64,000 nt of DNA, taken from contig NZ_JASISZ010000005.1 of assembly GCF_030063355.1 (NCBI RefSeq), positions 62,001 through 126,000 of the forward strand. Reading direction: 5' to 3'. The notes below the pieces were generated by a model. It did no database searches and was not told the origin of the DNA. It saw only the letters and a program-made list of their open reading frames with translations. The translations under genes and the position numbers were made by a program. Shown in pieces: positions 32,586 to 40,154 of this stretch (its first letter is position 1; the number at the start of each line of letters is the position of its first letter). The stretch is from Streptomyces sp. PH10-H1 (lineage in GTDB: Bacteria; Actinomycetota; Actinomycetes; Streptomycetales; Streptomycetaceae).

Positions 32586-32664
32586 TGACGGTCCCGGGGT
32601 TTTGCCCCGTCTTTACCGTCAGGGTGCGGCCGGTCCGGTTTAGACCCGAGTCCGGCTGAACCGG
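32586..32664. promoter_or_regulatory. Structured region in the divergent PucR / electron-transfer spacer
   Basis: Two successive dyads: TGACGGT (32586-32592) with ACCGTCA (32615-32621), enclosing CGGGG/CCCCG; and CCGGTTTAG (32635-32643) with CTGAACCGG (32656-32664, one wobble). The 540-nt spacer (32465-33004) contains no gene. The dyads could be leader-RNA structures for the PucR transcript or operators. This is a sequence observation only. Confidence 0.4.
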
Positions 32665-32722
32665 AAGCACTTGGTTGAGCATCTTCCGCAGTTGCGCACC
32701 GTGACGACGACGCAGGAGCGAG

Positions 32723-32733
32723 AACTTGTCACA
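32723..32733. promoter_or_regulatory. Motif AACTTGTCACA shared with the lipoprotein promoter region
   Basis: AACTTGTCACA here is the exact reverse complement of TGTGACAAGTT at 35650-35660, upstream of the PF03640 lipoprotein. Both copies sit in intergenic DNA of the same putative electron-transfer locus, so they may bind a common regulator (PucR-type protein at 31394, or a sigma factor). Confidence 0.4.
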
Positions 32734-33004
32734 ATGCGATAAATCTTGTGGAGATGCTGGGAAGTTCGGCGATGCTGCTGCACCCCGGCCACTGCTCACC
32801 GGATATGGAGGCGATCCCTCCAACACCCGCGCCGGAGCCGGTCGGACCGCCGTTGAGCGCCGGCGACCTCCGGCCGCTTATGCCCCGGTGCGGCCCGTGC
32901 CGCCCTGGGCTCACCGCTGCCGCCGGGCAGCACCGACACCAACCCCCTGGGCTCCGGGTACGACTTGGAGTGCTCGGCACCCCCGCGCTCGGGAGGCTTT
33001 CCTT

Positions 33005-34033
33005 ATGCCCTTGTCCCAGATGCAGTTGCCCCACTCGAACAACCCGGACAACTCGAACAACCCCAACCGCGCGCACCCCTTCACCGGCGGAACCAACGGA
33101 ACCAACGTGACCGGCGCGACCAGTTCACACCGGTCGCGCCGAAGGAGACGCCATGCCGGAGCGGTCCCGGCCGGCGGGCGGCGGGCCGTCCACCGGCCGC
33201 CACTGCTGTCCGGAGCCGCCGGGCTCCGTCCCGGCACGATCAGCGCTCTCGTCCTGGTAGTCCTCATCTCCCTGACCGTCGCGGGCAACGCGGGGGCCTT
33301 CACCCGGACTTGGGAGTTCCTGGACTACGGAGCGGGAGTGCTCTCGCTCGTCTCGCTCACTGGCACCGTGCTGTGGGGACTGGCCGCCACCGACCGGCTG
33401 TTGCTGCACTCCAGCCACCGGCTGCTCGCCCAGGGCGTGCACCGTGGCCTGGCGACCGCGGGATTCGGCTTCCTCGCCCTGCACATCTGGGTGAAGGTCC
33501 AGAACCAGGAGACCAGCGCGACCGCGGCGGGCGTGCCCTTCACCGACGCCCACCAACCGCTGCTGATCGGGCTCGGCACACTCGCCGGATATCTCTTCCT
33601 GACGGTGGCGGCGACCGGCGCGGTGCGCAGCGCATTCGCCTCCGGCGGGCGGTCCCACTGGTGGCGGGCCCTGCACATGGGCGCGTATCCGGCATGGGGC
33701 GCGTCACTGGTGCACGGCCTCAAGTCCGGGCGGCCCGCGAGCGGCTGGGTGACGGTGGCGTACGCCCTGTGCCTGGCCGGCGTCGCCGTCGTGCTCGCCG
33801 TACGACTCAGGTCCAGACGGCGCGGAGTGGCCGCGCGGCGCAACGCCGTATCGCCCCCCGACCTCCGGATCGTCCCACCGCCCGAGCCGGAGTACCCACC
33901 GCGTGCCGCCGCCTACGCGGCGCGCCAGGGGGCGGAACGCATGGAGCGGTTCGGCCGACGGTTCGATGCCCCGACCCAGCAGTTCGACCCTCCGACTCAA
34001 CGGTTCGACAGCTCGACCGGATGGCGGCCGTGA
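33005..34033 (+). CDS. Polytopic His-rich membrane protein, putative b-type cytochrome/ferric-reductase-like
   Basis: A 342-residue protein. The first about 75 residues are hydrophilic, Asn/Thr/Pro-rich then Arg-rich; about six helices follow (about 79-98, 110-129, 149-165, 185-207, 215-232, 240-258). Histidines sit at helix ends in pairs suited to haem: LLLHSSHRLLAQGVHRG, FLALHIWVKV, DAHQPLLIG, HWWRALHMGAYPAWG, SLVHGL. This layout resembles ferric-reductase-like/cytochrome b transmembrane domains. The cytoplasmic tail has an imperfect repeat FDAPTQQFDPPTQRFDSSTG. ATG 33005 has GGGAGG 8 nt upstream. Its stop overlaps the NuoF-ferredoxin start by 4 nt, so the two products probably work as one electron-transfer unit. 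Haem binding is inferred, not shown. Confidence 0.65.
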   Translation: MPLSQMQLPHSNNPDNSNNPNRAHPFTGGTNGTNVTGATSSHRSRRRRRHAGAVPAGGRRAVHRPPLLSGAAGLRPGTISALVLVVLISLTVAGNAGAFTRTWEFLDYGAGVLSLVSLTGTVLWGLAATDRLLLHSSHRLLAQGVHRGLATAGFGFLALHIWVKVQNQETSATAAGVPFTDAHQPLLIGLGTLAGYLFLTVAATGAVRSAFASGGRSHWWRALHMGAYPAWGASLVHGLKSGRPASGWVTVAYALCLAGVAVVLAVRLRSRRRGVAARRNAVSPPDLRIVPPPEPEYPPRAAAYAARQGAERMERFGRRFDAPTQQFDPPTQRFDSSTGWRP

Positions 34034-35502
34034 CCGGCATCCGTCCCGCGCTCGGCTGTGTGGGACCGCCTCGGCTCCTCGCGGGTCTGGACGAGGTGGC
34101 GCGGGTGGACCGCGTCACGCATCTGACCGTGCACGGTTCGCTGCCCCTGCTCCGGCTGGACGAGCTGGTGGCGCTCGCCGAGAACATCGACCTGCGCGGC
34201 CGCGGCGGAGCGGGCTTTCCCTTCGCCCGGAAATTGCGGGCGGTGACCCGGTCGGCCCGCGACCGGGACGGGCGCACGGCAGTCGTCGTCAACGGCAGTG
34301 AAGGCGAACCGGGTTGCCTCAAGGACACGGCACTGCTGCTGCACGTCCCGCATCTGGTGCTCGACGGCGCCCTGCTGGCCGCCACGGCACTGGGCGCCGA
34401 GGAGGTCGTCCTCGGCGTGACCCGGCCCGACGTCGAGCAGTCGGTCCGCGACGCCATCGCAGAACGCGGCCCGGTCGGCCGTACCCTCCGGGTGGCCCGG
34501 CTGCCCGAGCGCTTCGTCACCGGGGAAGGGTCCGCTCTCCTCAGCGGGCTGAACCACGGTCCCGCTCTGCCTTCCGGACGTGCGGTCCGCTCGAGCGACC
34601 GGGGCCTCAATGGCCTGCCCACCTTGCTGTCCAACACCGAGACGTACGCCCAACTCGCCATCGCGGCCAGGCTCGGCGCCCTCGACTTCCGCGCGACCGG
34701 GCTGCCGACCGAACCCGGCACGATCCTGGTGACCGTCGCCGGATCCTCGGTCATGGAGACGCCGAGCGGGGTGCCGCTGACCTACGTCCTGGAACTGTGC
34801 GGCACCGGCCCCGGCCAGGGCGTCCTGGTCGGCGGCTACCACGGCAAATGGCTGGACCCGTATGCCGCGAAGGCGGCGGAGATCTCCCGGGAATCCCTGG
34901 CCACGTTCGGCGCCGTGCTCGGAGCGGGAGCGGTGCTGCCGCTCCCCGAGGACACCTGCCCGGTCGGCGAGATCCTGCGGGTGACACGCTGGATGGCGGG
35001 TGAGTCGGCAGGCCAGTGCGGGCCCTGTGTACTGGGGCTGCCCGCGCTCGCCGACACCATCGAACAAGCCGCCCACGGAGGCGGACTGGCCGCCCTGGAC
35101 GCGGTACACGCACGCCTGCGAGCGGTCAGACGCCGTGGCGCCTGCAGCCACCCCGACGGCACATCGAACTTCGTGGAGTCGGGACTCGCCGCGTTCCCCG
35201 ACGACTTCGAGGACCACGCGCTCGGCAGCGGCTGCGGCCGGCCGGTCCTCGGGATCCTCCCGCTGCCCGCCGACGAGACCACGGTCGGGCCACCCGCTGA
35301 AGAGCGCACCGAGCGGCTGGTCGTGGACTGGACCCTATGCCAAGGGCACGGGCTCTGCGTGGACATCCTCCCCGAGGTCGTCCGGCTCGACGCCGACGGC
35401 TTTCCGACGCAGGCGTCGATGGAGCTGCCCGCACGGCTGCGCCCGAAGGCGCTGCGCGCGATACGGCGCTGCCCAGCCCTCGCACTGCGCATCCAAGAAT
35501 AG
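34030..35502 (+). CDS. NuoF-like flavo-iron-sulfur protein fused to a single-cluster ferredoxin
   Basis: A 490-residue protein combining two modules. Residues about 50-370 follow the 51-kDa/NuoF plan: LRGRGGAGFPFARKL and VVNGSEGEPGCLKDTAL for FMN, the GLPTLLSNTETYAQLA segment, a SLBB-like stretch, and the iron-sulfur site ESAGQCGPCVLGLPALADT with a downstream RRRGAC. Only three Cys of the usual four-Cys N3 set are obvious at the expected spacing (QCGPC...GAC), with one more Cys further on (GSGCGRPV). From about 427 a ferredoxin follows: WTLCQGHGLCVDILPEVVRL...IRRCPALAL, the C-x2-H-G-x-C...CP pattern of streptomycete P450-type [3Fe-4S] ferredoxins. No NuoE partner is present. GTG 34030 gives a GTGA overlap; ATG 34021 is also possible. 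Confidence 0.8.
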   Translation: MTGIRPALGCVGPPRLLAGLDEVARVDRVTHLTVHGSLPLLRLDELVALAENIDLRGRGGAGFPFARKLRAVTRSARDRDGRTAVVVNGSEGEPGCLKDTALLLHVPHLVLDGALLAATALGAEEVVLGVTRPDVEQSVRDAIAERGPVGRTLRVARLPERFVTGEGSALLSGLNHGPALPSGRAVRSSDRGLNGLPTLLSNTETYAQLAIAARLGALDFRATGLPTEPGTILVTVAGSSVMETPSGVPLTYVLELCGTGPGQGVLVGGYHGKWLDPYAAKAAEISRESLATFGAVLGAGAVLPLPEDTCPVGEILRVTRWMAGESAGQCGPCVLGLPALADTIEQAAHGGGLAALDAVHARLRAVRRRGACSHPDGTSNFVESGLAAFPDDFEDHALGSGCGRPVLGILPLPADETTVGPPAEERTERLVVDWTLCQGHGLCVDILPEVVRLDADGFPTQASMELPARLRPKALRAIRRCPALALRIQE

Positions 35503-35649
35503 GGCAGCAGCAAGGCCAATGGGGCCGCCGACAATGCGCCGACGGCCCGGCCGACCATGCGCCGGTGAAGAGAATGACCGCCGCAGATAATTCCCGCCGC
35601 CGCGACTTCAAGCGTCGCGCCGCCGCACATCGTTCGGTTTTTTGCCTGA

Positions 35650-35660
35650 TGTGACAAGTT
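35650..35660. promoter_or_regulatory. Motif TGTGACAAGTT upstream of the PF03640 lipoprotein
   Basis: An 11-bp match, in inverse orientation, to the motif at 32723-32733. It lies 87 nt before the lipoprotein ATG, in a relatively AT-rich stretch (TTTTTTGCCTGATGTGAC). Candidate operator or promoter element. Confidence 0.4.
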
Positions 35661-35746
35661 TTGAATCCGCTGAACGCCAACCGCCGTGCCTCCCGTATCC
35701 ATTACCGACGGCGCGAAGCCGCCGGACCGAACGTGAAGGAGCGATC

Positions 35747-36721
35747 ATGGTAAACAGGCGTCGTGCGGTATTCGCTGGAGCGGCCACCGTGGTCTTTCTG
35801 CTGACAGCAGGGTGCAGCAGCAACGGAAAGACCGGCAACACCGCCCAGGAAAACCATGTCCAACCCGCGGGAGACAGCAAGGACATCGGGACCGGCTACG
35901 GCACGGATTACGGTTCGAGCGGCTATGGAACGGGCGGCTCGAGCTCCGCGCCGAGTGCGGAAAAGAAGGGTGAGGCGGCCAAGGTGCTGGCGGTGCGGAG
36001 CGATGGCAAGCTGGGGCCCATCGTCACCGACAGCAAGGGCTTCACCCTCTACAGGTTCGACAAGGACACGGCCCAGCCGTCCAAGTCCAACTGCGTCGGC
36101 GCCTGCGCCATCACCTGGCCGGCCGTTCCGGCGGACGACGCCTCCGCTTCCGCGGGCATCAAGCCCGAGCTGCTGGGTGAGGTCGCCCGGGCGGACGGTT
36201 CCCGGCAGCTGACCCTGGCGGGCTGGCCTGTGTACCGCTACGCCATGGACACCCAGGCCGGCGACACAAAGGGCCACGGTGTGGGCGGGACCTGGAACGC
36301 GCTGGCGCCCGACGGCAAGAAGGCCGGACAGCAGGCCGCCGGCCAGGCCCAGGACAGCGGTATGGAGCTCGCGGTCACCGACAACGCCCAACTCGGAAAG
36401 ATCATCGTGGACGGGCAGTGGAGGACCCTCTACCGGTTCAACAAGGACAGCGCCTGGCCGATGAAGTTCGGCTGTGTCGGCGCCTGCCTGGACACCTGGA
36501 AGCCCGCCAAGCCTGTCGACAAGACCAAGGTGAGCGGCGTGGCCACCAAGCTGGTCGGCACGGTGACACGGCCCGACGGAACGAAGCAGCTCGCCATCAA
36601 CTGCTGGCCGGTCTACTGGTTCACCGGGGACTTGAAGCCCGGTGACATCAACGGCCAGGGCAAGATGGGTCTGTGGTTCGCGGTTACTCAAGGCGGCAAG
36701 AAGGCTGGAACTGGTTCCTAG
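35747..36721 (+). CDS. SCO0930-type lipoprotein with two or more PF03640 secreted repeats
   Basis: A 324-residue lipoprotein. The lipobox is LLTAGC (Cys at about residue 23). A Tyr/Gly/Ser-rich linker (GTGYGTDYGSSGYGTGGS) leads to PF03640 'secreted repeat of unknown function' units: KGFTLYRFDKDTAQPSKSNC plus VGACAITWPAV, the paired half VGEVARADGSRQLTLAGWPV-like segment YRYAMDT, and a second set WRTLYRFNKDSAWPMKFGC...GACLDTWKPA with INCWPVYWFTGD. Each unit holds a C-x3-C pair followed by TW, and all known family members are exported. AAGGAG lies 6 nt upstream of the ATG. The position after the membrane protein and NuoF-ferredoxin suggests an extracytoplasmic partner of that pathway. Confidence 0.87.
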   Translation: MVNRRRAVFAGAATVVFLLTAGCSSNGKTGNTAQENHVQPAGDSKDIGTGYGTDYGSSGYGTGGSSSAPSAEKKGEAAKVLAVRSDGKLGPIVTDSKGFTLYRFDKDTAQPSKSNCVGACAITWPAVPADDASASAGIKPELLGEVARADGSRQLTLAGWPVYRYAMDTQAGDTKGHGVGGTWNALAPDGKKAGQQAAGQAQDSGMELAVTDNAQLGKIIVDGQWRTLYRFNKDSAWPMKFGCVGACLDTWKPAKPVDKTKVSGVATKLVGTVTRPDGTKQLAINCWPVYWFTGDLKPGDINGQGKMGLWFAVTQGGKKAGTGS

Positions 36722-36868
36722 AACCGGCGGCCCATGGTGTCATTTCGCACGGGAATGTCCAGGCGCCCCGGTCACCGCGCCAGGATATCCCCGTGCGGGC
36801 ACCGGGAACTGAGCCGAACTGGAACTGAGCCGAATAAGACGAATTCCGACCGAAGCAATGAGGTTGAT

Positions 36869-37303
36869 GTGCCGAATCTGAGACTTCGACGAGTCATCAC
36901 GGCGCTCTGCGTGGTCCTGTTGAGCGGCTGCTCCGGTAATTCCCCCACGAAAAGCCACGTAGCGGCAGATCCCGTCCCCACGCAAAGCCATGTTGCGACC
37001 GGTCCCGCCTCCATACAACAGATCGCCGCCGTCATCCGCTGCACAGCCAAAATCAGCGTTGACGCAACAGAACTGCGCCAAGGAGCGTGCAGGACCGATC
37101 AGGGCGAGTACCGCATGCTCACCTTCGCGGCGGACACCGGGCAGAAATCCTGGCTGACGGAGGCCCAGATGTACGGCGGCATCTACCTCGTAGGGAAGCG
37201 CTGGGTCGTCACGGCCCAGTCGCAGGAAGCCCTGCAAGGACTGCGCGCCGTGCTCGGCGGAACCATCGAGACGGGGGCCGATCACACCGGCCACCATGGC
37301 TGA
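36869..37303 (+). CDS. Small putative lipoprotein
   Basis: A 144-residue exported protein. GTG 36869 is preferred because GAGG lies 5-8 nt upstream and a signal peptide follows at once (LRLRRVITALCVVLLSGC, with the lipobox VLLSGC). The mature part begins with a Thr/Ser/Ala-rich linker and an imperfect repeat (KSHVAADPVPTQSHVATGP), then a compact alpha/beta domain (AVIRCTAKISVDATELRQGA, SWLTEAQMYGGIYLVGKRWV). Two Cys (IRCTAK and GACRTD) may form a disulfide. It ends with HTGHHG. No family is recognised. It follows the PF03640 lipoprotein by 147 nt and may share its expression. Confidence 0.65.
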   Translation: MPNLRLRRVITALCVVLLSGCSGNSPTKSHVAADPVPTQSHVATGPASIQQIAAVIRCTAKISVDATELRQGACRTDQGEYRMLTFAADTGQKSWLTEAQMYGGIYLVGKRWVVTAQSQEALQGLRAVLGGTIETGADHTGHHG

Positions 37304-37343
37304 GAGGAGGCGAGAACACCACGGCTGAGGGGAGGTGACGAGA

Positions 37344-38393
37344 CTACGGCTGGCCGCCGCGCCCCGCCGCACGGCTCGGCTGTACCCGCTTGGGCTCACC
37401 CGGCATCTTCGGGTAGTCCGGCGGGTACGGCATGTCCCCGAGACCGCGTTCGTGTTCATCGCGGTCGGCGAGCTCCAGGAGGGGCTCCAGACCGTACGAC
37501 TCTTCCTCCATGTCCGCGTGCACGTCGCCGAGTTCGGCGTAGCGCTTGGGCATCGTGGACAGGTCGAAGTCCCGCGGCTGCACGTCGTCGAGCTCGGCCC
37601 AGCGCAATGGCGCCGACACCGGAGCATGCGGTTTCGGGCGGATCGAATAGGCGGAGGCCATCGTGCGGTCGCGGGCGGTCTGGTTGAAGTCGACGAAGAT
37701 CCGAGCGCCGCGCTCCTCCTTCCACCAGGAGGTGGTGACCCGGCCCTCCATGCGGCGCTCCAGCTCACGCCCGACGGCGATCGCGGCGCGCCGGACCTCG
37801 GTGAAGGTCCACTGAGCCTTGATCGGCACGAAGACGTGAAGCCCGCGCCCGCCGGACGTCTTGGGCCAGCCAGTCATCCCCAACTCCTGCAGCAACGACC
37901 GGAGTTCATGGGCAACGGCGACCGCGTCCGTGAAGTCGGTGCCGGGCTGGGGGTCGAGGTCGATACGGAGTTCGTCCGGGTGGTCGGGCCGGCCGGACCG
38001 TACCGCCCATGGATGAAAGGTCAGACACCCCAGATTCGCCGCCCAGAGGACGGCGGCCGGTTCGGTCGGGCACACCTCGTCGGCGGTGCGGCCACTGGGG
38101 AAGGTGATCCGGGCCGACGGGATCCAGTCGGGCAGGTTCTTGGGGGCCCGCTTCTGATAGAAGGACTCGCCCTCGACGCCGTGGAGATAGCGCTCCATGG
38201 TGGTCGGGCGGTCGCGCAGCGCGCGCGTAATGCCGTCCGCGACGGCCAGGTAGTACCTGGCCACGTCCAGCTTGGTGTAGCCGCGTTCCGGGAAGTACAC
38301 CTTGTCCGGGCTGGACAGCCGTACGGTCCGGCCGCCGACCTCCAGCTCCACCGCCTCGCCCTTGCCGATGTCCTTGCCGTCGCCCTTGCCCAT
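37344..38393 (-). CDS. LigD-type primase/polymerase domain protein (NHEJ)
   Basis: A 349-residue stand-alone PolDom (archaeo-eukaryotic primase fold) protein that fills and extends DNA or RNA ends during non-homologous end joining. The domain begins VRLSSPDKVYFPERGYTKLD, with YYLAVADGITRALRDRP. The catalytic acidic pair is in ELRIDLDPQPGTDF, and the conserved TSGGRGLHVFVPI and ARIFVDFNQTARDRTMASAY (third acidic residue) follow. Length and layout match the separate polymerase proteins of streptomycetes rather than full LigD. ATG 38393 is chosen at the conserved start; an in-frame ATG at 38492 would overlap the divergent ligase gene. Ku is not in the window. Confidence 0.9.
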   Translation of the reverse strand: MGKGDGKDIGKGEAVELEVGGRTVRLSSPDKVYFPERGYTKLDVARYYLAVADGITRALRDRPTTMERYLHGVEGESFYQKRAPKNLPDWIPSARITFPSGRTADEVCPTEPAAVLWAANLGCLTFHPWAVRSGRPDHPDELRIDLDPQPGTDFTDAVAVAHELRSLLQELGMTGWPKTSGGRGLHVFVPIKAQWTFTEVRRAAIAVGRELERRMEGRVTTSWWKEERGARIFVDFNQTARDRTMASAYSIRPKPHAPVSAPLRWAELDDVQPRDFDLSTMPKRYAELGDVHADMEEESYGLEPLLELADRDEHERGLGDMPYPPDYPKMPGEPKRVQPSRAAGRGGQP

Positions 38394-38448
38394 GCACGCC
38401 ACGGTAGGCGAAGGGCGCGAAGGTCGCATATCGGCAATAATCGGATGC

Positions 38449-39531
38449 ATGGATCTACCGGTCATGCCGCCCGTGAAGCCGATGCTCGCCAAGTCCGTGG
38501 CAAAGATTCCGCCCGGTATGCAGTACGAGGCGAAGTGGGACGGGTTCCGGGCGATCGTGCACCGCGACGGGGACGAGCTGGTGATCGGCAGCCGTACCGG
38601 AAAGCCGCTGACCCGCTACTTTCCCGAGCTGGCCGAGGCGCTCCTGGACCAGCTGCCGGCGCGCTGCGTCATGGACGGCGAGATCGTCATCGCCCATGAC
38701 GGACGGCTGGACTTCGACCGGCTCACCGAACGCATCCACCCCGCCGAATCCCGCGTCAAGCTCCTCGCCGAGCAGACTCCGGCGAGCTTCATCGCCTTCG
38801 ATCTGCTGGCTCTCGGCGACGAGTCCCTGCTGGACCGTCCACTGGCCGAACGGCGCCCCGCCCTCGCCGAAGCCCTCTCGGGGGCCCTCGCCCCTGTCCA
38901 TCTGGCGCCTGCCACCACCGATATCGCGGTGGCCCGGGAGTGGTTCGAGCGGTACGAGGGCGCCGGTCTCGACGGAGTGATCGCCAAGCCGCTCGATCTC
39001 CCGTACCGGCCGGACGCCCGTCTGATGTGCAAGATCAAGCATGAACGGACCGCCGATGCGGTGGTCGCCGGGTACCGCCACCACAAGAGCGGGCCCATCG
39101 TCGGCTCGCTCCTCCTCGGCTTGTACGACGACTCGGGCGTACTGCAGCACGTGGGCGTCTGCGCGGCCTTCTCGATGAAGCGCCGCGAGGAACTGGTGGC
39201 CGAGCTGGAACCGCTGCGGATGGACGACCCGGTGGCCGGCGGCCACCCCTGGGCGGCGTGGACGGACGAGTCGGCCCATGAGGGCGCCCGGCTGCCCGGC
39301 GCGACCAGCCGCTGGACCGGCAAGAAGGACCTCTCGTGGGTGGCGCTCCGCCCGGAGAGGGTCGCGGAGGTGGCGTACGACCACATGGAGGGCGACCGGT
39401 TCCGGCACACCGCGCAGTTCCGACGCTGGCGCCCGGACCGCTCCCCCGACAGCTGTACGTACTCCCAGCTGGAGGAACCGCTCCGGTACGACCTCGCCGA
39501 GGTGCTGTCGGGCGAGTCGGCCGGTGAGTGA
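38449..39531 (+). CDS. ATP-dependent DNA ligase (LigC-like)
   Basis: A 360-residue ligase that seals breaks with ATP. The nucleotidyltransferase motif I is YEAKWDGFRAIV with the adenylated Lys29; motif III/IIIa is ASFIAFDLLAL, motif IV appears as GLDGVIAKPLDLPY, and motif V as CKIKHERTADAVV. The OB-fold domain follows (GSLLLGLYDDSGVLQHVGVC). The compact size, lacking polymerase and nuclease domains, is that of actinobacterial LigC. The start is 55 nt from the divergent polymerase gene, so they share a short bidirectional promoter and are likely co-expressed as an accessory end-joining or base-repair pair. Confidence 0.92.
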   Translation: MDLPVMPPVKPMLAKSVAKIPPGMQYEAKWDGFRAIVHRDGDELVIGSRTGKPLTRYFPELAEALLDQLPARCVMDGEIVIAHDGRLDFDRLTERIHPAESRVKLLAEQTPASFIAFDLLALGDESLLDRPLAERRPALAEALSGALAPVHLAPATTDIAVAREWFERYEGAGLDGVIAKPLDLPYRPDARLMCKIKHERTADAVVAGYRHHKSGPIVGSLLLGLYDDSGVLQHVGVCAAFSMKRREELVAELEPLRMDDPVAGGHPWAAWTDESAHEGARLPGATSRWTGKKDLSWVALRPERVAEVAYDHMEGDRFRHTAQFRRWRPDRSPDSCTYSQLEEPLRYDLAEVLSGESAGE

Positions 39532-39702
39532 CCGACTTCGTCGCTGAGGCGACCTCGCGGCGGCCTCCTGCGAGCCGGCCCGGTCGCGCCGCCCGACCGC
39601 CGGGCGAGTGACCGTACGCCGGTTCGGCCGTCCCGGGAAGAACGCGGGGCTCGTCAGCGCTCCCTGAAAGGGCAGGAAGCAACGAGCAGAAAGAGAGCCG
39701 TC

Positions 39703-40071
39703 ATGGCGGATCAGCCGCACACCGAGCAGAGCAGCGCCCGTGGGCACACGGTCGAGATCGAGCAGGGCACACTGCACGTGCGGGTCGAGCACGCCGGTCA
39801 AGTCCTCGCGGACAGCCACCGGCCACTGCTGCTGCGCGAGACCGGCCTGCCGGTGCGGTACTACCTCCCGGCAGCGGACGTCCGAATGGACCTGCTGACA
39901 CCGTCGGAGAGCCACACGTTCTGCCCCTTCAAGGGCACGGCCTCGTACTGGTCCCTGCCGGACGGCGCCAAGGATCTCGTCTGGTCGTATCCGGAGCCCA
40001 TCCCCGAAGTCGCCCAGATCAAAGATCACCTCTGCTTCTACGACACCGCGGTCGTCACCGACGAAACGTAG
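39703..40071 (+). CDS. DUF427-domain protein
   Basis: A 122-residue cytoplasmic protein that is essentially one DUF427 domain: TVEIEQGTLHVRVEHAGQVL, LADSHRPLLLRETGLPVRYY and LPAADVRMDLLTPSESHTFC lead to the diagnostic CPFKGTASYWSLPDGAKDLV and WSYPEPIPEVAQIKDHLCFY. The family has no established reaction. A GAGAG-type ribosome site lies upstream of ATG 39703. It appears monocistronic, with a hairpin at 40099-40115 between it and the convergent kinase gene. Confidence 0.9.
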   Translation: MADQPHTEQSSARGHTVEIEQGTLHVRVEHAGQVLADSHRPLLLRETGLPVRYYLPAADVRMDLLTPSESHTFCPFKGTASYWSLPDGAKDLVWSYPEPIPEVAQIKDHLCFYDTAVVTDET

Positions 40072-40098
40072 TACCAACACCTCCGACCGCCGTTTGCT

Positions 40099-40115
40099 CC
40101 ACCGCACTGCGGTGG
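40099..40115. terminator. Short hairpin between convergent DUF427 and kinase genes
   Basis: CCACCGC (40099-40105) and GCGGTGG (40109-40115) with an ACT loop, 28 nt past one stop and 40 nt from the other. Plausible bidirectional terminator with a short stem. Confidence 0.5.
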
Positions 40116-40154
40116 CGATGCTTCAATTCGCGGTCGCATGCCCGGCTCAGGACA

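Noticed and set aside
32726-33004. Extended N-terminus of the His-rich membrane protein
   Set aside because: The upstream reading lacks a ribosome site and crosses the presumed promoter; ATG 33005 has GGGAGG.
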